Assembly (NCBI GenBank): GCA_028293125.1
Contig: JAQGPJ010000089.1
Location: forward strand, 1-64,000
Length of the DNA stretch: 64,000 nt
Direction of reading: 5' to 3'
DNA from: Verrucomicrobiales bacterium
GTDB lineage: Bacteria > Verrucomicrobiota > Verrucomicrobiia > Verrucomicrobiales > V1-33
Position numbers and translations under genes: made by a program. Below, piece after piece: positions 8,810 through 17,460 of this stretch. Numbering within the stretch: position 1 is the stretch's first letter; every line of letters starts with the position of its first letter. The notes under the pieces were generated by a model. It had not been told where the DNA came from and did not search any database. It saw only the letters and a program-made list of their open reading frames with translations.

Positions 8810-9238
8810 TTAGAACTGGTGGGGAACGGGTTGCTGGGCAACGTGGGGATGCTCCGTGCCGCGGTAGATGCGCAGCTTGGTGAGAATCTGGCGGCCCAGG
8901 CGGTTGTGGGGAATCATGCCGCGGATGGCAAGGGTAAGCAGCTGCTCGGGACGGCGGGCGCGCAGGCTTTTCGGCGTGTCGCTGTGGTGGCCGCCGACAT
9001 AGCCGGAAAAGCGGGTGTACAGCTTGTTGGTTTCCTTTTTACCGGTGAAGACAGCCTTCTCCGCATTGAGAATGACGACGTGGTCGCCATTGTCAATGTG
9101 CGGGGTGTAGGTGACTTTGTTTTTGCCGCGGAGGAGATTGGCGGCTTCCACGGCAACGGCACCGATGACGCGCTTGTTGGCGTCAATGATGAACCATTTC
9201 CTCTGTTGTTCCTCGTTTTTGGCGGAGAATGTTTTCAT
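8810..9238 (-). CDS. rplM: 50S ribosomal protein L13
   Basis: Early-assembling large-subunit protein. Starting at ATG 9238-9236 gives 142 residues (MKTFSAKNEEQQRKWFIIDA), exactly the E. coli length. The frame extends 25 codons upstream without family similarity. Conserved segments include GKNKVTYTPHIDNGDHVVIL, the YTRFSGYVGG and LRARRPEQLL blocks, and RGMIPHNRLGRQ. It is the first gene of the rplM-rpsI operon. An autoregulatory leader is possible but not evident. Confidence 0.98.
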   Translation of the reverse strand: MKTFSAKNEEQQRKWFIIDANKRVIGAVAVEAANLLRGKNKVTYTPHIDNGDHVVILNAEKAVFTGKKETNKLYTRFSGYVGGHHSDTPKSLRARRPEQLLTLAIRGMIPHNRLGRQILTKLRIYRGTEHPHVAQQPVPHQF

Positions 9239-9414
9239 GGCAGGAGTGAAAGTAATGCCGGAAAACCCTCCGGCGGGGGACGGCGATCCTACATGGCCGG
9301 TGCCGGCTGTCAAATGGATTTGAGGTTTTCACGTGCCAGTACTCGCTGAAAATGAATGCTTTCCAGCACGAAGCCGGTCTAAGCTGTTGGTTTTGAGGGC
9401 TCCAGCCTGATTTA

Positions 9415-10194
9415 TCAATCCCCTGCGGGATTCCGGTTCCAGTCCAGGCATTCGGCGTAGGTGACTCCCCTGCCGCCGAAAATATCCAGCGCACTGCCGA
9501 TGGTGACATCGACCCTGCCCCCGGTAAGGTCCTGAGCCAGCCTCAGGTCGTCCAGCGACCGCGCCCCGCCCGCGTAGGTGACGGGGATGGGGCTGTGGCG
9601 TGCGAGGAAGGCGAGGAGCGCCTCATCCATGCCCGCGCATTTGCCCTCCACATCGGCGGCGTGGACCAGATACTCCGCGCAGGAGCCCGCCAGACGCTCC
9701 AGCACCTGCGGCGTCAGGTCCAAGGTGGTCCGGGTCTGCCAGCGGTTCATGCAGACGCTCCAGCCGCCCTCCGGATCGCGGCGGCAGCTGAGATCGATCA
9801 CCAGTTTTTTCGGGGTGGTGATATCCCGCAGCTCCTCCAGCCGGTCCGGCAGCCACTGCCCTTCCGGCGAGAACAGCCAGGAGGTGACGATGACGTGGGA
9901 AGCCCCCGCCTCCAGCCACGCGGCGGCGTTGTCCGCCCGGATGCCACCCCCGGCCTGCAGCCCGCCCGGCCATGCAGCCAGCGCTGCGCGCGCGGCCTGC
10001 TCATTGCCGGGCCCCAGCATGATAAGATGTCCCCCGGTCAGGCCATCACGGCGGTAAAGATCCGCATAATACTCCGCTGGGTATCCGCTTTCAAAATTGG
10101 TGACCAGCCCGCCGCCATCGTCCGACAGCGTGCCCCCCACAATCTGCTTCACACGGCCATGATGGAGATCGATACAGGGACGGAACCGGGTCAT
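9415..10194 (-). CDS. hisA: ProFAR isomerase HisA of the eukaryotic (HIS6) type
   Basis: Amadori isomerase that converts ProFAR to PRFAR in histidine biosynthesis; cytoplasmic TIM barrel of 259 residues from ATG 10194. The motifs match the fungal/plant HIS6 type rather than common bacterial HisA: FRPCIDLHHGRVKQIVGGTL, VTNFESGYPAEYYADLYRRD, LTGGHLIMLGPGNEQAA, GGLQAGGGIRADNAAAW, ASHVIVTSWLF, LVIDLSCRRDPEGGW, AADVEGKCAGMDE and SALDIFGG. Catalytic aspartates are CIDL near the start and ADVEG in the second half. No other his gene is near. Confidence 0.9.
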   Translation of the reverse strand: MTRFRPCIDLHHGRVKQIVGGTLSDDGGGLVTNFESGYPAEYYADLYRRDGLTGGHLIMLGPGNEQAARAALAAWPGGLQAGGGIRADNAAAWLEAGASHVIVTSWLFSPEGQWLPDRLEELRDITTPKKLVIDLSCRRDPEGGWSVCMNRWQTRTTLDLTPQVLERLAGSCAEYLVHAADVEGKCAGMDEALLAFLARHSPIPVTYAGGARSLDDLRLAQDLTGGRVDVTIGSALDIFGGRGVTYAECLDWNRNPAGD

Positions 10195-10344
10195 GGGAAT
10201 GGAAATTATTAATAACAAAAAAGAAAATCACACGGAAAGCCGTGGGCAGAAAAAAGCGGACAGCTGCCCGGATCGGTTTTTTCCACCAGCAAACCCCAAT
10301 AACTATTAACCAATAACCCTTTCACCCTCCTCCCCCGCCCACCC

Positions 10345-11142
10345 TCAATCCACCAGGCCCACAGCCCTGAGACAAATGGCCGCCGTCTCGGCAATCACTC
10401 CTTTGACACCGGCACTTTGGCGATACCACTTGGCGGGATCGTATTCGGAGCTGGGAATGCTGTGGATACCGACCTGCCATTCAGGCCCCAGAACATCCTG
10501 AAAAACATCACGGGAGCGCCGGGCATGGGTCCCTTGGGAGACCAAGTTGATTTTCCGATCCGAGGCGGGGATCCCTTCGCCGTCCAGCACCTCCTTCAGT
10601 CCCATGGCCATGGCGCGGGTGCGGTCCACTTTGGCGGCCCCGCCCGCGGCCGGGCAGATCCGCTGCGGGTCCACGCCCAGTTTTGCCAGTGTGATGGCGG
10701 TGACGTCGGCATCCGTTTTCCATGCCGCCAGATAGTGTCCTTTCTCCAAAGGCATGCCCGTGCAGAAAATGCGGACGGCATGGGTGTCGTCGGCGATCTC
10801 CTGGGTCCTGCGGGCCACCTCATCGGGAGCCCAGCCCTCGATTGCGATGTATTTGGCCCCGCTGACGGGATCCGTGACCGCCAGCCAGGAGTGCAGTTGG
10901 GAGCCGACGCCCAGCGTGATGGCGGCGGCGGTGCCCAGCGCGCAAAGCCAAAGCCGCCAGGTGGGCAGCGGGACCGACCGCCGGCGGAACCAGAAACCCT
11001 CCCACTTTTTGGAGGAAGGCGCTGGCTTGCCAATGGCTGAGGGCGGGGTGGGGGCCGCCGCAGGTGCGGATGCGGATGCGGGTGCCGGTGTCAGGCTGAG
11101 GGAGCCGGCAGCCGGTGCGGAGGCCGGGAGATCTTCATTCAT
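10345..11142 (-). CDS. YdcF/ElyC/SanA-family membrane-anchored protein
   Basis: 265 residues. Residues 1-50 are alanine/proline-rich and probably cytoplasmic, and one transmembrane segment follows (about 64-82, LWLCALGTAAAITLGVGSQL). The rest forms a DUF218-like domain with IAIEGWAPDEVARRTQEIA, ICPAAGGAAKVDRTRAMAMG and a final NLVSQGTHARRSRDVFQDVLG. YdcF/ElyC-type proteins are linked to envelope polysaccharide homeostasis, but the precise reaction is not known. The classical ELG.GL.-type motif is weak, so this is a divergent member. It follows the GT2 gene after 30 nt and probably shares its transcript, which supports an envelope role. Confidence 0.7.
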   Translation of the reverse strand: MNEDLPASAPAAGSLSLTPAPASASAPAAAPTPPSAIGKPAPSSKKWEGFWFRRRSVPLPTWRLWLCALGTAAAITLGVGSQLHSWLAVTDPVSGAKYIAIEGWAPDEVARRTQEIADDTHAVRIFCTGMPLEKGHYLAAWKTDADVTAITLAKLGVDPQRICPAAGGAAKVDRTRAMAMGLKEVLDGEGIPASDRKINLVSQGTHARRSRDVFQDVLGPEWQVGIHSIPSSEYDPAKWYRQSAGVKGVIAETAAICLRAVGLVD

Positions 11143-11172
11143 AAGCGCAGGTGGGTGATGCCGGCTGCCGGG

Positions 11173-11934
11173 TCAAGGGCAAGCCGCGGACCCGACGGCG
11201 GGAACCCGCCAGGAGCCCAGACGCTGCCGCAGAGTCCACAGGCTGCTGACCATGCCCCAGACGCTGCCGGGACGCAGCCGGCTGCCGGGGCGCTCACTCC
11301 AGTCGATCGGCACCGCCAGCAGGGGAGTGCCCTGCCGCAGCAGATGCCAGGTGAGATCGACATCGAAACAGAACCGGTTCTCCCGCAGATGCGGCCGGCA
11401 GAGATGCCAGGCGGCGGCGGGCACGATCTTGAATCCGCACTGGGTGTCCGGCAGCGGAAAGCGGAACAGGGTTTTGACAATGCCGCGGAAAACCAGTCCC
11501 GCGATTTTCCGCCCCAGGGTGCGCTCCACCAAGGTGCCGTCCGCGCCGGTGCGGATGCCGTAACAGGCGCTGTCGGGCACGCCAGGGGCAAGGTGGATCA
11601 GTCTGATGGCCTCCCGCGGGGGGATAGCTCCGTCCGCATCCACAAACGCCAGATGTGTCACCTCCGCACCGGCGGTGGCCCATCCGGCGTATACGGCCCC
11701 TCCCTTGCCCGCATTCTCCGGCAGCAACAAGGGGAGGCGCAGCGATGCAAATTCCCGGCGCATTTCCTCACAGTAATTCCGCAGCCACGCCTGCTCCCCG
11801 GCTCCTGATCCGTCATCGACCGTCAGAACCTCCACCCGGCTGCCCAGCGGCTGAAGGGCACCCAGCAGTCCAGGCAGAAAACCGGGCAGCCTTGCGCTTT
11901 CGCGAAGGCAGGGAATGACGAGGAGGAGCTTCAA
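11173..11934 (-). CDS. Family 2 glycosyltransferase (dolichol-phosphate-mannose-synthase-like)
   Basis: 253 residues with a GT-A fold: LLLVIPCLRESARLPGFLP at the N-terminus, VEVLTVDDGSGAGE (nucleotide-sugar binding aspartates), NAGKGGAVYAGW, then the DxD-like FVDADGAIP, and the late QCGFKIVPA and DVDLTWHLL segments. This layout fits transferases that load a sugar onto a polyprenyl-phosphate. There is no C-terminal membrane helix pair, so it is probably a peripheral membrane enzyme. The YdcF-like gene follows 30 nt downstream. Donor and acceptor cannot be predicted. Confidence 0.85.
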   Translation of the reverse strand: MKLLLVIPCLRESARLPGFLPGLLGALQPLGSRVEVLTVDDGSGAGEQAWLRNYCEEMRREFASLRLPLLLPENAGKGGAVYAGWATAGAEVTHLAFVDADGAIPPREAIRLIHLAPGVPDSACYGIRTGADGTLVERTLGRKIAGLVFRGIVKTLFRFPLPDTQCGFKIVPAAAWHLCRPHLRENRFCFDVDLTWHLLRQGTPLLAVPIDWSERPGSRLRPGSVWGMVSSLWTLRQRLGSWRVPAVGSAACP

Positions 11935-12035
11935 GGTGAGCGACTCTCCGCATGGAGCCGGTATCCGGTCAATGAAAATGAACGTCCTTTCATGTGGATG
12001 CTGTAAAAGCCCTCCGGACTGCGCCGCGGACCGGG

Positions 12036-12776
12036 CTATGAAGGGCTGCGGGGAGTGCGCATCGCGGTCTCGGCTTCAGACAAAACAGCTTGGTTATCCC
12101 AGTCGGAAAGTGCGGTGCCGGAGCCCGGCGTGCTGAATTCCGCCAGATCCGCCAGCCGGGGCAGGCAGCGGGTGAGATTGTCCACAATGGTGATTTGGGC
12201 GGTGCGGGCGGTGCGGGAGAGGGGATTGAGGTCGATGGTGATGACCTGCTTGCCGTTTTTGACCAGGGCTTCGCAGCGGTCACCGTCCTCCAGAGGCACG
12301 CAGACCACGTCGGCCATGAGGATGCCCTCGGGATGCACCCACTTCCGGTTGTGGTCGATGTGGCTGATGGCGTGGGTCCGCGAGGGCATCAGCACCCTGT
12401 CCGCTCCCGCCTCCAGCAGCATGGCGCGGATGGCCTGCTCCCGCTCCGGCGAGGTGTGGAAGATATTCACCTCCAGCCGCGCGCCGGTGGCTTTGGCGAG
12501 CCGCACCAGATCGCCCGCCGCCATGGCGCAGGCATTGCCGTTCACGGAGATCACCGGATGCCGTGCCGCCCTCAGCGCGGCGGCGGCGGCGGCGATGGCG
12601 CGCTGCGCAAAAGGATGGGTCCGCTCCCCCAGCAGGTAATCAAACGCCTCGCCCCGGCCATGGGCGATCAGGCCATGGAGGGAGGTGACCCCACGCTGCA
12701 CCCCCGCCACGATGCGCTCGCGGGTGATGAGGGAAAGGTAACGCGGATGAGTGGTGGGGACATCGGAGGCGGGCAT
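12036..12776 (-). CDS. Archaeal-type 4-phosphopantoate--beta-alanine ligase (phosphopantothenate synthetase)
   Basis: 246 residues from ATG 12776. The frame is open upstream but that part is unrelated. Signature blocks match the archaeal PPS family (formerly DUF137): HPRYLSLITRERIVAGVQRG, LIAHGRGEAFDYLLGERT, PVISVNGNACAMAAGDLV, ADVVCVPLEDGDRCEALVKN and ITIDLNPLSRTARTAQITIV. In archaea the enzyme joins 4-phosphopantoate and beta-alanine with ATP to make 4'-phosphopantothenate, replacing the bacterial PanC/PanK order. If active, the organism should also have a pantoate kinase, which is not in this window. About 40 residues past the conserved core look family-unlike. The gene stands alone behind an AT-rich upstream region. 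Confidence 0.88.
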   Translation of the reverse strand: MPASDVPTTHPRYLSLITRERIVAGVQRGVTSLHGLIAHGRGEAFDYLLGERTHPFAQRAIAAAAAALRAARHPVISVNGNACAMAAGDLVRLAKATGARLEVNIFHTSPEREQAIRAMLLEAGADRVLMPSRTHAISHIDHNRKWVHPEGILMADVVCVPLEDGDRCEALVKNGKQVITIDLNPLSRTARTAQITIVDNLTRCLPRLADLAEFSTPGSGTALSDWDNQAVLSEAETAMRTPRSPS

Positions 12777-13002
12777 GACAGGGAAAACGTGAATATGGGA
12801 CCGCTCCACAGCTTGGAAAGACGAAAAAGCGACCGAAAAACTAGCTTGTTTTTTATTTTTACTTGCGGAAATGATGGGATGGGATATGCATTCGCCATGC
12901 GTCTCCTCATTCACAGCATTCCCTGAATGTCGCGGCGGTCCGCCACCAGTGGACCCCGCCTATTCCCCTGGCCTTTCCATACCGCGTGCGGTTTTTGGAT
13001 CA

Positions 13003-13026
13003 TTCACGGGCGTTATTACCCGTGAA
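13003..13026. promoter_or_regulatory. Perfect inverted repeat, possible operator or hairpin
   Basis: Arms TTCACGGG and CCCGTGAA enclose the 8-nt CGTTATTA. It lies about 330 bp upstream of the 856-residue orphan gene and 17 bp from a second dyad. It lacks a following T-run, so a protein-binding site is at least as likely as a terminator. Confidence 0.4.
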
Positions 13027-13043
13027 CGCCGCAATGCAAAAAG

Positions 13044-13062
13044 CTGACTGAAATTCAGTCAG
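13044..13062. promoter_or_regulatory. Perfect 19-bp palindrome, possible operator
   Basis: CTGACTGAA-A-TTCAGTCAG has two 9-bp arms around one central base, the form expected of a binding site for a dimeric regulator. No regulator gene is adjacent, so the factor is unknown. Confidence 0.4.
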
Positions 13063-13352
13063 ACAGGGAAGCGCCGCTGAGAGGATAATACCCGGCTTCA
13101 CCGGGGATTTTACTCGTCAGGCGTGTATCCTGCCCCGGATCACCGGGCATTGCGCGGTTCAGAAGCAGGACAGCTCCGGAGCCGGTTCAGCCGACGGCGG
13201 GAATATCAGGCCAGGACATCACCGCGGACGGTCTCCGTCTCCTTCGCCGGAGCGCGCCCGCGTGCCGTTTTCGAACACCGCACAATCCCCGCAGACGCAG
13301 GGAAGGGGAGTGCTTTGCTTTGATAGTATCCCTGCATTTATAGCGATTTTTT

Positions 13353-15923
13353 GTGAAACGAACTGTGATTTATCCCGTGCTTCGCGTGGACCGGGATCTG
13401 ATACTGCTGGAAAAATTCGAGGCCGCCAGACCGCACCGGGACTGGCATGCCTGCCCTCTGGGCACCATGGATTCCGGTTGGCGGATGAGGCGGCGCCCGC
13501 TGCTGAAAGGCCCGCTGCCGTCGCCGGCGCTGCGCGGCCTGGCGGCGGCCTGGCAGCGGCTGGGCGTGGCGGTGCCTTCAGCGGAAACCCTGGCGGACCT
13601 GCTGCTGGTGCTGCGGATGGTCCCGGCGTCCCCAGCGGGGGCGAACACCCGGTCGGCCGCTCCGCCGGGGCTGAGCCACCGCGGGCCGGTGGATATCCGT
13701 GGAGGGCTCGGCTGCGGCCAGGCGGTCCGGCGGATGCTGGACCTGCTGCATCCGCACCGCCATGAGGCGCTGCGCCAATTGAGACGGCAGGGGCTGGACC
13801 CGGCGGACTTCAGGCCGTGGCTGGACGGGGATGCGGCTCCGCCCGCCAATCCGCTTGAGGCCCTGCCGGCGGCAGTGGCTGAAAAATGGGTGCCCTGGCT
13901 GAAGCCTGACAGGGTATCCCCGGAAGAAGGCACCGCTTTTCTGAGAGTGATCCAGGGAGTGGAGCTGGACCGGGAGGCTCTGACGGTTTCCGCCGCCGGC
14001 ACCGGCTGGCTGCCGCTGATCGCCGGCGAGCCGCCGGAGATGCGTTGCGCCCTGCTGAGGGTGCTGCTGGCAACGGGGGCGCTGGAGCGGAATCCGCCCC
14101 CGCGCACGCACCGGCTGCTGGCCACTCTGCGCTGCCTTTCGCAGCCTGACACCTGGCTGGAAAGAGCGCGATGGACTTTGAAGGCCTTGGCGGAGGGGGC
14201 TGCTCCCGCTTACATCGCAGCCACTCTGCGCTGGCATTTGAGGCACAGCCTCCATCTGCCGGAGATTCCGCCGGATGCCGCCAAACCCCCCGCGCGGCTG
14301 CTGCGCCTGCTGATGCGGCACGGCGGCGGCGACCACAAAGATGAGCCGGCGGAGGTCTGGCGGGCGCTGAGCCTGGACCGCGACGGCACTTTTGGCCAGG
14401 CGGCCCGCGCCTTTCTCGGCCGTGGTAGCCGTATTCCGTCGTGGGGACGGAATCTTTTCAGTGATTTCTCCCGCTTGGATCCCAAAAATCCTGATCACCT
14501 GTGGCGCCGCGCCCTTTATCTCCGGTTGGCGCCCCGCCTTCTGGCTGAGGCCCGGGTCATGAATCCTGAAAACAGGCATGCCTGCTGGTGCTTCACGGAA
14601 AAGTGGATCAATGATGTCCCCGAGACTTGGCCGGGGATGGAGGAGGATCTGCTGTTCTGGCTAAGACGGACGGGGGCGGCACCGGTGGCGCTGCCAAGTA
14701 ACGGCTCATGGTTCCTTGCCTGCTGCTGCACTCGGCTGACGCCGCAGGGAAGGGCTTTACTGCGGACCTGGACCGCCGAGGACTTCCGGCGTTTCCGCAG
14801 ACTGGCCGACAGCTGGGGCTTTAACCGCAGCATCACGGACGCTCTGGTGCCGGACAACATTCCGCGTGAATTTTTATCCCGGGCTCTGCACCGTCATATG
14901 CGGCAAATGGTGGCCATCCTGTCGGCTCTGTCACAGCTGAGGCCGGAGCATATCCGGCGCGTCTGGCAATCCATGGCGGAGCATCCGCTGTGCTCCTGCC
15001 ATCCGGAGACCATGCCGCTGCGGGAGGCGGTGGTCCTGCTGGAGGCGGTGTCCGCGGGACGCCAGGGAGTGCCGGCCCTTCCGGGGTCGGTGCGGCGGCT
15101 TATTGCTGAAACGGACAGCGGTGATGGCACCTCATTCGGAAAGGCACAGGGTCCTGTCCCCGCCGCGCGCTTCGCGGAGGCCCGGAGCCAATTGGCCAAA
15201 CGGTGGTGGCAGCTGGCCGTGCAGGTGCTGGATCAGCTGGTGGATTGGGAAATCCGCCGTGGATTCCCCGGTCTGCGGAACGACAGCGGGGTGCAGCTGC
15301 ACACCCTGTGCATGGCCATCAGCAACCGGGAGTCGGAGGAAAATGCCGCCGCCACCCGGAGCATCGTGCGCGCCGGCAGCCATGGGCACGCGGACCGGAA
15401 CTGGGCTCTGGATCTGCCTTTGAACCGGCGCTGGTTGGCCACGCATCCGAAGGCGGGGCATTCCGTCTGGCGGGAGGGTTTCGCCGTGGCGGTGCGGATT
15501 CCGGAGGCGGGTGAAATCACCCTGTCCTTTGAGGACGACCTTCAGGAGATCCTCCGCATGGGCACCCGGTTCGGCACCTGCCTGAGCTTGGGCGGCTGCA
15601 ATGATCACTCGGCGGCGGCAGTGGCCTTGGATGCCAACAAGCGGCTGCTTCAGGCCCGCGACGCCTCCGGGAAAATCATCGCCCGGCAGCTGCTGGCCCT
15701 GTCCGAGGAGGGAATGCTGGTCTGCTTCGCGGTCTATGCGCACCGGAGCCGGACGGAGCTAAATGCCGCTTTCGCCACCTGCAATCTGATGTTGTCCCAA
15801 GTGCTGCGGCTGCCCATCTGGCGCAGCCGTGAGGACTATGAGGTGGCCGGCATTGTCTGCAAAGACTGGTATGATGACGGGGTCTGGGATTACTGGAAGG
15901 AATCGGTGCCGCTGGCCTCCTGA
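13353..15923 (+). CDS. Orphan 856-residue protein of unknown function
   Basis: GTG start at 13353. No signal peptide and no transmembrane segment, so probably cytoplasmic. Residues about 1-700 are arginine-, leucine- and tryptophan-rich and look like stacked helices without a recognisable repeat. The C-terminal 140 residues look like a separate conserved domain: ITLSFEDDLQEILRMG, FGTCLSLGGCNDHSAAAVAL, DANKRLLQARDASGKIIARQ, and a final CKDWYDDGVWDYW. This layout, a buried cysteine followed by an ARD-G-IAR strand pair, recalls large hypothetical proteins of Planctomycetes and loosely the PcfJ-like fold; I would not assign a function from that. It is a single gene with no partner. Confidence 0.8.
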   Translation: MKRTVIYPVLRVDRDLILLEKFEAARPHRDWHACPLGTMDSGWRMRRRPLLKGPLPSPALRGLAAAWQRLGVAVPSAETLADLLLVLRMVPASPAGANTRSAAPPGLSHRGPVDIRGGLGCGQAVRRMLDLLHPHRHEALRQLRRQGLDPADFRPWLDGDAAPPANPLEALPAAVAEKWVPWLKPDRVSPEEGTAFLRVIQGVELDREALTVSAAGTGWLPLIAGEPPEMRCALLRVLLATGALERNPPPRTHRLLATLRCLSQPDTWLERARWTLKALAEGAAPAYIAATLRWHLRHSLHLPEIPPDAAKPPARLLRLLMRHGGGDHKDEPAEVWRALSLDRDGTFGQAARAFLGRGSRIPSWGRNLFSDFSRLDPKNPDHLWRRALYLRLAPRLLAEARVMNPENRHACWCFTEKWINDVPETWPGMEEDLLFWLRRTGAAPVALPSNGSWFLACCCTRLTPQGRALLRTWTAEDFRRFRRLADSWGFNRSITDALVPDNIPREFLSRALHRHMRQMVAILSALSQLRPEHIRRVWQSMAEHPLCSCHPETMPLREAVVLLEAVSAGRQGVPALPGSVRRLIAETDSGDGTSFGKAQGPVPAARFAEARSQLAKRWWQLAVQVLDQLVDWEIRRGFPGLRNDSGVQLHTLCMAISNRESEENAAATRSIVRAGSHGHADRNWALDLPLNRRWLATHPKAGHSVWREGFAVAVRIPEAGEITLSFEDDLQEILRMGTRFGTCLSLGGCNDHSAAAVALDANKRLLQARDASGKIIARQLLALSEEGMLVCFAVYAHRSRTELNAAFATCNLMLSQVLRLPIWRSREDYEVAGIVCKDWYDDGVWDYWKESVPLAS

Positions 15924-16224
15924 AAAAGCGGCAGGTCAGGTCCCCATCCGCCGCTCCGGAAAACCGGCTTCCCACCGGTGCCGGGGCGGAGGGCGGAGGA
16001 CAGACGGGGAAGGGGTGGCGGACTGGCCGTCCGGCCGCCGGCAAGGCGCTGATCAGGCATCCAGCATCCTGTTCCCCGCGGTCATTTCACCGGGCCGCCG
16101 GCAGGTTTTTTATTGCGCGGGGAGGCGGGCGCGTGGCATGTGTCAGAACTTCGCGGATGCGGCGTATTGAAGTAACCGCCAAACCGCCGCGTTTGTTTCC
16201 CCAACCCATACCGACCACCGACTC
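15924..16224. other. Non-coding gap
   Basis: About 300 bp between the orphan gene and the TIM-barrel gene. GC-rich, with no recognisable gene or strong terminator. The last 60 bp, ending AACCCATACCGACCACCG, are the immediate leader of the next gene and contain no clear Shine-Dalgarno sequence. Confidence 0.4.
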
Positions 16225-17229
16225 ATGCCAAGACCTGTCACCCTTTTCACCGGCCAGTGGGCCGACCTGCCGATCGAGACCCTGCTCAAAAAAGCGAAGG
16301 CTTTCGGTTATGACGGCGTGGAGCTGGCCTGCTGGGGCGATCACTTTGAAGTCGCCAAGGCGGACCAGGCCTGGTGCGATGACCGCCGCGCCCTGCTGGA
16401 CCGCCACGGCCTGAAGTGTTATGCCATCTCCACCCACCTCGTGGGGCAGGCGGTGTGCGACCTGATCGATGAGCGCCACAAGACCATCCTGCCGGACTAC
16501 GTCTATGGCGACGGTGATCCCGAGGGCGTGCGCCAGCGCGCGGCCGAGGAGCTGATCAAAACCGGCCAGGCCGCCGCCCGGTTCGGCGTGAAGGTGGTGA
16601 ACGGCTTCACAGGCTCCAGCATCTGGCACCTGTGCTACAGCTTCCCGCCGGTGCTGCCGGGCCAGATCGAGAACGGCTTCAAGGACTTCGCCCGCCGCTT
16701 CAAGCCCATCCTCGATGAATATCAGAAGCTGGGCATCCGCTACGCGCTGGAGGTGCATCCCACGGAGATCGCCTTCGACATCGCCAGCGCCGAGCGCGCC
16801 CTGCAGGCTCTCGATTACCATCCCGCCTTCGGCTTCAACTACGACCCCAGTCACTTCGGCTATCAGGGCGTGGACTACGTGGGCTTCATCCGCAAGTTCC
16901 ACGACCGCATTTTCCACGTCCACATGAAGGACGTGGCTTGGAGCGACACCCGCACCGAGGCCGGCGTCTTCGGCGGCCATGTCGATTTCCACAAACCCAA
17001 CCGCTACTGGGACTTCAAGTCCGTGGGCCGCGGCAATATCAACTTCGAGAAGATCATCCGCGCCCTGAACGACATCGGCTACGCCGGACCCCTGAGCATC
17101 GAATGGGAGGACGGCGGCATGGACCGCGAGTTCGGAGCCGCCGAAAGCTGCGCCTACACCAAGCGCGTGGACTTCCCCAGCTCCAACATCGTCTTCGACG
17201 CCCAGTTCGACAAAGCGAAGCAGTCGTAG
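16225..17229 (+). CDS. Sugar phosphate isomerase/epimerase-family TIM-barrel protein
   Basis: 334 residues of the AP-endonuclease-2-like TIM barrel. Visible landmarks are [20 protein letters not shown] and [16 protein letters not shown] at the first strands, [15 protein letters not shown] (metal-binding glutamate and histidine), [20 protein letters not shown] (aspartate and histidine), IFHVHMKDV and LSIEWEDG (late metal glutamate). These residues suit a divalent-metal isomerase of sugars or inositols. No signal peptide. It has its own terminator and no linked gene, so the substrate is unknown. Proteins of this type in Verrucomicrobia often sit near Gfo/Idh/MocA oxidoreductases, but here the nearest is 8 kb away. 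Confidence 0.88.
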   Translation: MPRPVTLFTGQWADLPIETLLKKAKAFGYDGVELACWGDHFEVAKADQAWCDDRRALLDRHGLKCYAISTHLVGQAVCDLIDERHKTILPDYVYGDGDPEGVRQRAAEELIKTGQAAARFGVKVVNGFTGSSIWHLCYSFPPVLPGQIENGFKDFARRFKPILDEYQKLGIRYALEVHPTEIAFDIASAERALQALDYHPAFGFNYDPSHFGYQGVDYVGFIRKFHDRIFHVHMKDVAWSDTRTEAGVFGGHVDFHKPNRYWDFKSVGRGNINFEKIIRALNDIGYAGPLSIEWEDGGMDREFGAAESCAYTKRVDFPSSNIVFDAQFDKAKQS

Positions 17230-17269
17230 GCGCAGGCGGGAAAAGGCTTTTGGTTTGAATCCTCAAGCA

Positions 17270-17307
17270 CCCGCCCGCCGCAGCTTTTGCGGCGGGCGGG
17301 TTTTTTA
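17270..17307 (+). terminator. Rho-independent terminator after the TIM-barrel gene
   Basis: A perfect 12-bp stem (CCCGCCCGCCGC with GCGGCGGGCGGG), a 7-nt loop, then a T-run TTTTTT. It starts 41 nt after the stop codon. Confidence 0.92.
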
Positions 17308-17460
17308 TTGAATGTAAGAGTCTTGCAAATGCCTTGATGAGGGCAAGACTGAGGATTACAAGGCGCGACGGCTGGATGGGACATTAACGCTTTGAGGATT
17401 CAGACCATTTCAAACAGGAACCATGCGAAGAGTGACCATCAGCGCAGCGAAATTGGTGAT

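Larger units (their letters stand above)
12777..13352. other. Intergenic region between divergent genes, with palindromes
   Basis: About 575 bp without a gene. The part next to the minus-strand gene (12800-12880) is A/T-rich (TTGTTTTTTATTTTTACTTG) and is a likely promoter region for it. Two perfect dyads follow at 13003-13026 and 13044-13062. Next to the plus-strand gene a weak promoter-like pair, TTGCTT near 13316 and TTTATA near 13336, precedes the GTG start at 13353. No RNA gene was recognised. Confidence 0.5.

Noticed and set aside
12090-12926. A 278-residue plus-strand frame over the phosphopantothenate synthetase
   Set aside because: Shadow of the minus-strand gene, rich in glycine and histidine.
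17319-17350. An inverted repeat AGTCTTGC/GCAAGACT after the TIM-barrel gene
   Set aside because: Eight-base arms with a 16-nt loop and no T-run, just after a stronger terminator; little support for function.
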